Assembly (NCBI GenBank): GCA_933228895.1
Contig: OW121857.1
Span: 8,370,001 to 8,434,000, forward strand
DNA length: 64,000 nucleotides
Direction of reading: 5' to 3'
Source of the DNA: Platycnemis pennipes
Lineage: Eukaryota > Arthropoda > Insecta > Odonata > Platycnemididae
Each line of letters starts with the position of its first letter. Position 1 is the first letter of the stretch. Positions 54,464 to 64,000 of the stretch are shown here, piece by piece. The position numbers and the translations under genes are program-made. The notes under the pieces were generated by a model that saw nothing but the letters and a program-made list of their open reading frames with translations, ran no database searches and was not told where the DNA came from.

Positions 54464-54790
54464 AGCAATGACCGAAAAAAAGAATTGCAAAAACTTTGCT
54501 CACGAGGAGACGGACTTGCTCCTTAGGCGTACGCGATAAGCCCGACGACATTTTATTATAACAATCAATATAGATTCTTGAATAAAACTTCAAGTGCTTA
54601 CACACTTCAATGTGCTACCATCTTTGCGCATTTCTATAACGATCGTCGATTTTCTTTTGAACTGGAATACTGGTAACCGCTATGTGACGAAAGCAGTGAT
54701 TACAAGGGTAACATTGTAGCTAACTGGAACGCAGGTAGGTTATGAGGGCTGAAATAACCGTGGTAGAATGTCAGTAGTGGAAACGGGGCC
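54464..54790 (+). mobile_element. Right half of PIF/Harbinger-like MITE
   Basis: Nearly identical to 49257-49580, ending in TCAGTAGTGGAAACGGGGCC followed by TAA. Left half deleted; begins at AGCAATGACCGA. Contains one inserted base pair that breaks the small frame seen in the other copy. Confidence 0.9.
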
Positions 54791-54964
54791 TAACCCTTGC
54801 CCTACGCTTGGTCGTCCAGAAACCAGGGTTTACTCGCGAGAAAGATTTATTTCGGCAAGCGGAAACCCCAACCGAGGGTTCGCCCCGGTGTGATAGCGCT
54901 GTGGACGCAATTCTAGAAAAAAGAGTTCAATTCGGAGTTCATGCACGCCAATGGACGTCACACA

Positions 54965-55505
54965 CACAATGGGGGCGTTTACTCGGAACCGAAATCGCAA
55001 TTCTGTACACGAAATCGTTAGTTGGAAACGAAAAAAGAATTTTAGTGAAAAAATTAATTTTCTAACCACAACCTATCACTCATAAATCAAAAATTAAAAT
55101 TAGCAAAAGGTTGCGCCTACCGAAAAATCGGCTGTGATAACATTGACGTCATATTCCTCCAATCCTTGACTGCTTTTAGGGGAAGGGAAGGGAGTGGAGG
55201 GGGGTTCTCGGAAAGTCTGCTCGCACATATGCTGTCGCAACTGCTCCCATTAGCAGAGTCAGATGTGTCCCCCCCTTCGCGATAAGGGAAAGTAGATTCG
55301 CGGGCTCACTTGCGATTGGACGAAGTCGATATGCGTCAGAGATTGCACCATGCCGACTTTTCCGAAAGGGCTAAAGACGTCAGTTTTTCGCTACCTATAA
55401 TTCGAGAAATAATTTACGGATCAAAAAACGGAAAAATACGGGGTTTTTTTATTTTACAAACTCTTTCAGATTCGGCATTTAAAAAAATATGGTAACGACC
55501 CAATT
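54965..55505 (-). repeat. Unclassified dispersed repeat R2, copy 3
   Basis: Inverted relative to copies 1 and 2. The frame 55310-55495 (plus strand here) reads LDEVDMRQRLHHADFSERAK and REIIYGSKNGKIRGFF, closely matching the frame of copy 1. Confidence 0.88.
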
Positions 55506-56459
55506 CACGTTCCCTTCGCCGGCGCCAACATACGTAACCCAATGGTCACGGTCAACTATCCGTGATTAACGAGGATCCACCGAATTATGAAGTAGATATC
55601 GTTTTTGTGAAAATTTCAGGACACGTCATGTTTTGGTCCTTCTATCGATTGGCAATAAAATACTTATGCCTTTCCATGATATATTTGAAGAAAAAAGACG
55701 CTGAAATTCAGATATTTTATACGTGGTTATGTGACAGAGCATGGCTTTTGCCGTAACATTTGCAGATTAATAATGTTAAGAGAAATGTCGTTTTGACGAA
55801 AAACTAACATAAGATGCGCAATGTAGAATTTAGCATTAAGAAAAATTGCTCGCCTTAACACACTTGTTTGATTGATATTAATGTTTGCTCGAAAATAAGC
55901 AGAAAAGTACATGGAAGTGGCGCTACAATATTTTGCTATCGTTGGCAACGGTACTTGTGACGGAACGAGCTTACAAGCTTATTTACTCACTTAATTTGGA
56001 ATGTACCTTACCAAGATCCCTCTTATATTTTTTATGTAATTTAATATTTCATTGGTTATTTACATGGTGTAATTAATACCAATGCTTCAAATGGTAGCAG
56101 CGTCATTGTTGCTAAACAATTTTCAAAAATATGAATATTGATAAAAGTCAAAACAAAGGGTTATATTTGCAAGGTGATAGTTTAAAACTAAGTAAGATAA
56201 TATTTAATCTATTTTAGAATGCGTATAATCGTGATTTAGCAAGTATTCTCACTTCGTAAATTAAACGTGGCAACACACTTCAGTCATGTTCCGAATTGAA
56301 AATGAGTTAAAAGGGGTTATAAAAAATAGAATGCAACTACAACACGCTACATAATAGCATACTCATACAATTATTGTGTATGCGTTATCACTCTATAGAC
56401 GATTTTCCATATAGGCGTTTTTCTGTGTCGATATTTATTCATTAAATAACATAGCTCTG
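55506..56459. other. Intergenic, no gene recognised
   Basis: AT-rich. AAGTGGCGCTAC near 55914 recalls the R1 word AAGTGGCGCTGCGG but extended homology is not clear. Confidence 0.4.
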
Positions 56460-56895
56460 TTGCGGGATTATGAATCGCGGAGTCACCGTGGAACCTCCTG
56501 AAGGACGCGACCACGGTTGGCACTGATCGCTGTAGCACCGCGTAACCATCGCAACGCACATGGAGTGGTGTACACAATACGTTACAAATGGAGATGGTGT
56601 TCAGCGCCCACCCGTCTTCGGGACGCAGCGGGGAGGAGATGTTTAAAAATGGTGGGGGAGGGGGAATGTAAAAAGGGTTGCTGGTGTAAAGGGAGAGGAG
56701 GGGTCGCCGACAGGCCACTCTCGTAGGAATGCGGTGGCTGCAGCGTTGCCGCTTCGGCCAACACTCGGTTTGAGTGGAGGATGGGTCTCAGCTCTCTCTC
56801 GTCGGCGGCAGGCACACAATACCAACACCACGCGCTCGCTGTCAGAGGTACTCTTCCCTCCTCCTCTCCTTTTATCGCGCGCACAATGGAAGACA
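56460..56895. other. GC-rich, CpG-containing island
   Basis: Sharp rise in GC with overlapping open frames on both strands (56371-56943) that follow from composition. No product recognised. May be the 5' region of a host gene, as with the island ahead of the IGFBP exon. Confidence 0.3.
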
Positions 56896-56897
56896 AA

Positions 56898-57610
56898 TCT
56901 CATCTACACCTACAGCTACACGATACCCTGCATCCCACCGTGAGGGTGTGTGGCAGGGAGTGAAGATCACCAAGCATGCACTACCGACATGCAAACAAGC
57001 AAATATGGGGTCTCATGCAACTAGATTGTTAGTATCTATAGTATTTAAGCGATTAATGAATGCATCATGCACTACAGACTACTCTAAAATATTTCCCCTA
57101 CCTATCCCTTTGCTATGCTGTCTAGTCTGTTCTCTTATAGTACGGGGGAAAAATGCCATTTTGAATCGATCAGTACGACAATCTATCTCTCTGATCTTAT
57201 TTATCTGTTCGAATCTAGCATAATACGCTGGTGTTTTTAATATGTTTCTAGCATCTTCAGGAAATCTATCCGATTGAAATTTCTCTAATAGATTTTATCT
57301 GTTCTTTAACCTTCTCTCTGATAATGATTCCCACCCTTATTCTTTTATTAATTCTGGATCATTACTCACCCTATCGTAACACCTTTTAACGAACCTAGCT
57401 GCTCTACGCTGCACACTGTCTAGTTCTCTGATCAAACCTAATTCATTAGGATCCCATACAATGTCTGCATACTCAAGGTGGGGCCTAACTATAGTGAACA
57501 GTAACATCGCTCTTTTGTCTTCTCATCACATTTCCCAAGTACTCTTTTTATGAATCCTAGCTTTCTCTTCGCTCGGCCGCATATTTCACGGATGTTTCTT
57601 CCCCACGATA
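56898..57610 (-). mobile_element. LINE-B 3' fragment
   Basis: Tail, hairpin and UTR, then decayed RT from C-terminus to the SWGRHIREICGRAKRK region (about 57610) on the minus strand. Contains AATTCATTAGGATCCCATAC (WDPYELG region). Confidence 0.9.
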
Positions 57611-57856
57611 AGTGCACTGCATCTCAGAACCAGCACGCACGAGCAAGAAAAACAAATGCATTCGATGACCCGCATTTGCAACCTAGCAACCGCACCGGTT
57701 CTCCGCGAAAATAACATCGGGATTTTGGGATGCATTAGTCGGCTTTCTCATCGACCGCGACTTGAATCGAGCGCGAATTTTGTGAGTGATAAGCTCCACA
57801 AATAGTGAGCGACTGCGGGATAAAATGATGAGAATATTAGTTGGATGAGGAGGAAG

Positions 57857-58240
57857 TGCCTTCGGGTGTCCCACAAGGTAGTGTGATAGGTCCACTCCTG
57901 TTCCTATTGTACATAAATGATATCAGTAAGGTGGTACAAAGTAAGCTTCGTCTATTTTCCGATGACGCTGTTGCGTACAGGGAAATTCTATGTCCTACGA
58001 TAAAGAATATTAAAATGATGTCCTACATGCAATTATAAATTGGTGTGATACATGTCAGTAGATTTAAATTTAAAAAAATGTCTTGTAATGAATTTTTGGA
58101 AAAAGAATAGCTCTCCTCCTAGCATTAACAAAATAAGTAATAATGAATTAACAAACGTGGAATCCATTAAATATCTTGGAATAAGACTGACACATGATCT
58201 TTCTTGGGGTAAACACTTGGGGTTATGTAGATATAGATGA
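57857..58240 (+). mobile_element. LINE-A internally deleted copy
   Basis: Starts at TTCGGGTGTCCCACAAGG (motif B), passes SGVPQGSVIGPLLFLLYIND and FSDDA, continues to LGIRLTHDLSWGKH, and then jumps directly to TTATGTAGATATAGATG, the 3' tail, skipping the whole C-terminus, UTR and hairpin. Confidence 0.88.
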
Positions 58241-58933
58241 AGCGATGGCCAACAGAATTAATTGGAGATTGACAGAAATTACAAAACATTCCATAAATAG
58301 GGATGAAGCCAAAAAGTATTTCAGTCGTTCTTCAGAGCGGATGATATATTACAGAGGCATTGCCTAATTCCTTATGTTAATAACCTAATCTTTTCTAGAA
58401 GTGTTTTTCTCTAATTCTCCGTATCAAACAATAGAACCTTCTAATGGTCTTAAAATAACAAGGAGTAGAGTTTTTTAAAGAATTTTAATTTTTCGCCCAC
58501 CATGGATGATGAAAATGTTATACGTTCGCTGTTTACATTTCTACAAGGCTTAAAAATAAAGCATTTACCCCTAAGGAATATACATTAGCACGTTTATAGA
58601 TAGATTATGTAACTTCTAAATCATAAATCGTCGAAAATAAAGTTCAATGAGAGAAATGAATGGAAGGTATCCAAAAAAAATACAATAATATGTCAATTCA
58701 GAGGTATTTTTGTATTTACCACTATAGAGAAATACGTTTTTCAACCTCATTTGAAAACAAAATCGTCGCGCTCGTTCGAAAGAAAAAATTAATTTTACGG
58801 GCATTTTTCACAGAGACTCTGACCAAAAGAAATGAATTTTTATCCATTGCATCGTTGCGCCAAACTTTTCGAGTGCTTATTTCGATGGAAATTACCCAAG
58901 CAGCACAAAGAAGCATCGACATGCTTCTTCAAC
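58241..58933. other. Intergenic, no gene recognised
   Basis: Nothing recognised. Confidence 0.4.
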
Positions 58934-59370
58934 ATCAATTGCAACATCAATTATTGTCCTGCATTGTATTGTAACAAAATGCAACATCAATTATTTGTCC
59001 TGCATGAGTTATACTAACACGAACTCAATCGTTAATGCAAGTGCACCTTTAAAACACTTGGCTTATTTAATTCTACTTGTCAATAAAAGTTTCAGGCAAC
59101 TGTGCACGCTGAAGATTTACGCAAACGATCGTAACCACGCAATTGTTTTTAGACCTTAAGATTGATTGATGTAGATGTAGATTGATGGTATTGTAGATTA
59201 ACTACAATGGAACCGAATATGGGACGTTCCAAAAAAAACTGCACAATTACCTGAAACTAACGTTGACAAGTAGAATTAAATAAGCCACGTGTTTTGAAAT
59301 TCTGCATTTGCAATAACGAATGAGCTCCTAATAGTATAACTCACTCAGGACAAATCAATTGTTTGTAACG
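58934..59370. repeat. Large imperfect inverted repeat
   Basis: 58985-59112 and 59234-59370 are inverted copies: GGCTTATTTAATTCTACTTG at 59059 pairs with CAAGTAGAATTAAATAAGCC at 59268, and GAGTTATACTA with TAGTATAACTC. The 120-bp spacer contains ATGTAGATGTAGATTGATGG. Arms of about 130 bp with scattered mismatches; the left arm is preceded by a partial duplication of CAACATCAATTATTGTCCTG. Confidence 0.82.
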
Positions 59371-59986
59371 AATTGATGTACGAGACGCGTATTCGTACTA
59401 GACACTGCGAGAAAAAATATGAGTGACGAAATATAATGCCGCGAGTAGAAAATGTCATATAATAATTATCGAATCGGGTACTTACCATAGACACCCTTGC
59501 CGATGAGCGAAGCGGGGGTGACAAGATGGGTGGAAAATGCCCGATGAAAAAACTTGTCCCTTGCTACTTATGTCACAGAAGAGACCATTGTGGTTCCATT
59601 CGGTATAGAATATCTGGCAAGATGGAAAAGGAAATATAAAATTATTTCTTCAACGGAATACATTATAATTTTACTTACTAGGGTTTATGGTAGGGTAACT
59701 ATTCAACTTAGACAAATAGTCTAAAGGAAAACCATTTGATAGAATAAAAGCAACTAGACTAGCATTGTCGTAAGAGGAAGAAAAAATATATACATACTTA
59801 AGAACACCAAAATCCCATGCCTTCCTTCACTTAGTGCATGCAGTGATTGCATATATATTTTCTAATATGAATGATTTGTTTCATCCCCTTTCAAACGTAT
59901 GAGAAATTGAAAGCACCAGCCGCATAATTCGGCTACAAATAATGATATTACTTTCACAAATTTTCCCAAGTAATTTTACAGTATAT
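59371..59986. other. Intergenic, no gene recognised
   Basis: Nothing recognised. Confidence 0.4.
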
Positions 59987-60002
59987 ACACACACACACAC
60001 AC
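59987..60002. repeat. (AC)n microsatellite
   Basis: Eight AC units. Confidence 0.95.
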
Positions 60003-60035
60003 TAGTTACTTGACAAGAATTTTTCAATGTCCATC

Positions 60036-60525
60036 GTTCATCTACACGATACCCTGCATGCTACCGCAAGGGTGTGTGGCAGAGGGTGAAGATCACCAAG
60101 CATGCACTACTAACATGCAAACAAGGTCCCATACAACTTGATAGGGTCCCATACAACTTGATTGTTAGTATCTATAGTATTTTAGGGGTTAATACATGCA
60201 TCATGCACTACAGACTACTCTAAAGTATTTCCCCTACCTTTGCTATGCTGCCTAATCTGTTCTCTTATAGTACGCGGAAAAATGCCATTTTGAATCTATC
60301 AGTGCGACAATCTATCTCTCTAATCTTGTTTATCTGATCTAAACTGGCATAATACGCTGGCTTTTTTAATATATCCCTAATATCTTCAGTAAAGCTATCC
60401 GATTGAAATTTCTGTAATATATTTAATCTGTACTTAAACCTACGCTCTGATAATGATTCCCACCCTAATTCTTGTAATAATTCTGGAACGCTACTCAACC
60501 TATCGTAACACCGTTCACCGTTCAT
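60036..60525 (-). mobile_element. LINE-B 3' fragment
   Basis: Tail, hairpin, UTR with a duplicated GGTCCCATACAACTTGAT (60126 and 60145), then RT C-terminus on the minus strand (RCYDRLSSVPELLQELGWES to CRTDRFKMAFF, 60520-60270), ending at its frame break. Confidence 0.9.
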
Positions 60526-61137
60526 AATGAAATTGTCCGCAGAAATGTCACCCATAATAATATTTTAATTCTACTGACCTATTCAAATAACTTTTGAGCG
60601 TTTAGTTAACTTAGATCAATTTTTAAGTGCAAAATTATAGAAATTAAAAGTTTGAGAAATAATCGGTGGACAGAAGACGATATCTATCTCGGATGGTCCA
60701 TGAAAATCGTCGCTTCGCATATGTTTTGTTTTACTTTGGTCGAGTTCCCGCCTTTTTCCTTCGCCGCGTTTGATTCCGCGGAATTCGGCTCACTTCCACC
60801 GACACTCCTTTCTTTCCTCGAGGCTTCCTTCCATCGTGACTTGTGCCACGTTACACTCCTCAAGTTTCTTCCAGCCACTGCCCTTAAAAGAACGGAGAGA
60901 GAAATAACGGAAACGTGCATGCTTCGGTTTCTTCGTTTTCACGAAATTTCGCCGTTTATCTCCAGTTATTAGGGCAACAAATATATTTAACAATATCAAT
61001 AGTAAATGTATTTAACTATCTCGTAGGCTTCGCTATCGATTTCTAGACTTCCTCTAGCGTGGAGATATTACCGGTACCTGCTGTTGATTGGTTACGAATG
61101 TAGTTCGTAAATACTGGTTGCAATAACTGAGTCTCTA
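60526..61137. other. Intergenic, no gene recognised
   Basis: Frames on both strands at 60652-60999 without recognised motifs. Confidence 0.4.
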
Positions 61138-61400
61138 ACTTGGCATTTTTCCCCCGTACTATCAGAGAACAGAATAGGCAGCATTGCAAACGGATGGGTA
61201 GGTGAAATATTTTTGAGTAGTCTGTAATGCACGATGCATGTATTAATCCCTTAAATACTATAGTCTACTATACTAACAATCTAGTTGCATGAAACCCTAT
61301 AGTTGCTTGTTTGCATGTCGGTAGTGCATGCTTGGTGATCTTCACCCCTTGCCACACACCCTCGTGGTGGCTTGTAGGGTATCGTGTAGATGTAGATGTC
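61138..61400 (+). mobile_element. LINE-B 3' end
   Basis: CATTTTTCCCCCGTACTATC (last RT codons), UTR with GCATGATGCATG-type words, hairpin with CTCGT loop and GTAGATGTAGATG tail. Confidence 0.9.
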
Positions 61401-62742
61401 TCACTAAGAATCTCATGACAAATTGATAGACTCAAACTGGATCTATAAAAAAGCTTTAGTGGATCGCTTCATCCCTAAACGAATGATTTTTCAAAGGAGT
61501 AAATGTTATCTTTCTAGTTTTGTGCCGTGCAATAATCTCAGACAAGAAAACCTGCTAATTTGTAAATTGAACTACAGCTAAGAATCATGTGACTAGTTAC
61601 TTCAGTTAACAAGTGCAGTCATGCAAATCACGAGGTTTCACAAATTTCCACAATTCCAGTCTGTCATTAACCTACCCTACGAAGTCACTGGTTACACAAA
61701 GGTGTGCTCTTTTTTCACTCGGTAAATCGTTCGAAATAGGAGTCAAACCTTCGTGTCGTGTACTATTTCTTTTCAATCGGTGTTTACTGATCAAATTAAC
61801 AAAAACAAAAGTTTTATCTAGCATTCTATCGGACGAAACCCAAATGACATGTGTCAATAGAAACTATCAAAACTTAACAGATTGAGATTAGAATCCACAA
61901 AGCCGCAACCATAAGGGGGCAACGGAATCTTGTGTACATCAAGGGTCACTGGAGTTGGAGAAATCCTCGTTTAACCCTGCTTGCGTGTGTGATTGAACTC
62001 ACGAAGGTGAATGTATTTTGTATACAAACCTGAGTGAGTGAGTGATTGTGTGAGTCACTGTTTTTATTTTTATTTTTACCTTGATTCCCTTAATTTTGAG
62101 TGTGACGGATGTTCGTAACTTGTGAGTGAGTGTGCGAATGTGTCATTTACTGCCACTTAAGTTTCTCCGTGCGCTTGATATTCTACGTGTGATTGAGAGC
62201 TCCCTTACTTTGTATGTACTCCTTCCTTCCCCTCCTTCCCCCTTTTTTATTCCTTTGCCCCTTATGGTTACGGCTTTATGGATTTTAATCTCAATTTGTT
62301 ATTTATTACAGCCGTAGATACGTTCTCTCCTTTGGTTGACCAAAACTTGCCTAAAAATACATTCAAACTTCGTTGAGAATATATTTTCGGTGAGCTTTGG
62401 TGGCTGCGTTTCTTAAAATTGACTATATACAGCCATGGATGCCATCGTGGTGGATATGGCCATGAATTCAACGGCACATTCACTTCCTTCACGGTTAGTC
62501 ACACTCCGTCACGGGGCAGGCTCGAATTTCCGTCGCTTCAGCCCTCAAACGCAGTCTCCATCAATTAAGCGAATTTCCAAATTCAGCTTCTGTTGGCCGG
62601 TTCTCCAGACACAAGGACTTTGTCCGTTCCACCTATGGAACTCTGCAGTGAGAGATATATTGCCAAGTTCACGGGCAACCAAATTCCAAGCAGGAATGAT
62701 TCAGGGGAATATGTTGAAGTTTAATTTTAATGTTTTAATGTT
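61401..62742. other. Intergenic, no gene recognised
   Basis: Contains a GTGAGTGAGTGAGTGA stretch near 62030 and C/T-rich sequence at 62215-62260. No gene recognised. Confidence 0.4.
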
Positions 62743-63072
62743 TAAGTTAGAGAGTTTTGGTATAAACAATGACGTTGTATGCTGAGTAAAATAATTATGA
62801 AGTGGGCGAGAGCAGAGGGTTATCTTAGATGGTATCATGTCGGACACAATCAACGTCACGTCGGGAGTTCCCCAGGGTAGCGTAGTAGGTCCGCTTCTAT
62901 TTCTTTTATACATAAACGATTTGGGTACCGTAGTTAGTAGTAAGCTTAGACTTTATGCAGACGATGCGGTAGTGTACAGGGGTATATCAAAAGAAGAGGA
63001 CAGGAAATAGCTTAGCAAGGATTTAGATGCAAGTCAAGAGTGGTGCGACAAATGGCAGTTAGAACTTAACCT
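62743..63072 (+). mobile_element. LINE-B internal fragment (motif A-B-C region)
   Basis: KLESFGINNDVVC with a stop, then TSGVPQGSVVGPLLFLLYIN and LYADDAVVYRGIS with a further stop after EEDRK. Truncated at both ends; no 3' tail. Confidence 0.88.
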
Positions 63073-63747
63073 GAGTGTGTCTTAAAGTGTCATCGCCTCT
63101 GCCATACCAGAGGCCTTTCGTCACATGCACAAAAGATTTTTAAAACTAAAGAGAGTTTTCCCTAAGAAATGGAGATTATTTTATGAAAATTTTTAAAATT
63201 TTTCTATTGCATTTTCAACCAACATTATCAGCACGCAATAATCGTATCAATCCCTCAAGGCGTCCCGATCACCAAGTAACAGACCAATCATTCTTGACAA
63301 TTGCTCATATACGGACTGCAGAGACAACCTCTGATTGACATCAGTGTTCATATGGTAAGCAGAAAAATTAACTCCAGCGTTCATGCTCAGGGCCTTTACT
63401 CGTCCAGGGCAAAAATTGCAAGCGGCTGTTTCACAGTGCGAGACCCTGCTGTCAAAATCTAATGAGTCAAACGTTAAGGGCAGATGTCCCATTGTTGTTC
63501 CTCTCCCAGCAACCTTCTTCCAAGCAGGTGTTTTCCAACAAATAACCTCGCTTCTAATCTATCGCGGAAAGCATGATTTCCATTTCAAGGAGGAAGTCCC
63601 TTGAGAAGCACTTCACCTGCCGTGCTTTAACTGCCTTCTCTACGACGGAAAAGGTCACCTTCCGGATATTATGTGCTAATCAGGGTTTTGGGCGAAGAGT
63701 GGTTGGAGTCCGGCCTACCCTTAAAGCGCAACACAGAGTCCAATTAA
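63073..63747. other. Intergenic, no gene recognised
   Basis: The frame 63247-63492 (minus) has no recognised motif. Nothing else seen. Confidence 0.4.
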
Positions 63748-64000
63748 AACTCTACATCTACATAATGCCCTGCAAGCCACCATAAAGGTGTGTGGCAGGG
63801 GGTGAACTCTCACCAAACATTCACTACATATTATCCACTTAAAAGGATTAGTATTTATATACTGTTCTAAACTACACTATCTAAAAAAATATAAAAATAG
63901 TAGTGCAAACATGCAAAAACATGCTGTTAGTTGGGTTAGCTTCAAGTCCTTATATCAACATGCAGCTACCAATGTTATCCATTTCTACATACACTGGTAC
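63748..64000 (-). mobile_element. LINE-A 3' fragment, cut by window end
   Basis: Tail CTACATCTACATAATGCCCT, hairpin and UTR; the copy runs out of the window. Confidence 0.88.

Noticed and set aside
56371..56943. Several frames of 69-115 codons on both strands
   Set aside because: Overlap each other in GC-rich sequence with no recognisable motif; no basis to choose one.

Overview
The window looks like a transposon-dense, AT-rich stretch of an arthropod nuclear genome, possibly an insect. The evidence is a mariner with a D,D34D transposase, a piggyBac, many non-LTR retrotransposon (LINE) fragments, tRNA-derived SINEs, and one clear host exon encoding an IGFBP-type cysteine-rich domain typical of secreted arthropod proteins. 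There is no operon structure. Almost everything recognisable is a mobile element or a fragment of one. Species cannot be named from the sequence alone.

Two LINE families dominate. In this annotation LINE-A is the family whose reverse transcriptase C-terminus reads SDRRLKFRLNLLNKFQDHIF, and LINE-B is the one reading SERRLKFRFNLLQKFQSDSF. Both belong to the CR1/Jockey-like group (motifs FLDFKKAF, SGVPQGS, FADDA, then a WDPY / VQRR C-terminal region). Both end in nearly the same 3' hairpin followed by a TAGATG repeat tail, and more than 20 copies in the window carry it. The best LINE-B copy is at 42337-43782, with an uninterrupted 3' reading frame. The longest LINE-A copies are at 43866-45595 (+) and 48716-51665 (-). 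A third LINE (Jockey-like, 34150-35205) and an RTE-like RT fragment (1085-1513) are also present.

DNA transposons with recognisable ends: an apparently intact piggyBac (3383-6291, TTAA target duplications) whose transposase appears to be split by one intron; a mariner relic (16426-17731, TA); a non-autonomous hAT-like element (27026-27877, perfect 8-bp duplication) with a truncated relative at 143-520; three families of PIF/Harbinger-like MITEs with 3-bp TAA/TTA targets (10522-11538; 48888-49580 and 54464-54790; fragments at 1553 and 7195-7351); a pogo/Tigger-like MITE (46301-47147); and two unclassified inverted-repeat elements (21212-22287, 35208-35956).

SINEs: a full-length tRNA-derived SINE with 9-bp duplications (25357-25678) and relatives at 15285-15600 and 47710-47905 sharing a central GGGACGTTAA domain, and a second SINE family in inverted pairs at 15630-16140. 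Two unclassified dispersed repeats are called R1 (8670-9408, 30155-30630, 32830-33860) and R2 (28947-29490, 39755-40285, 54965-55505).

Host sequence: one first coding exon (53372-53642) of a secreted IGFBP-domain protein with a GA-rich upstream region and a splice donor, its intron invaded about 20 bp downstream by a LINE-A copy. GC-rich islands at 45640-46090 and 56460-56895 may be other gene 5' regions. The remaining gaps hold nothing I can name.
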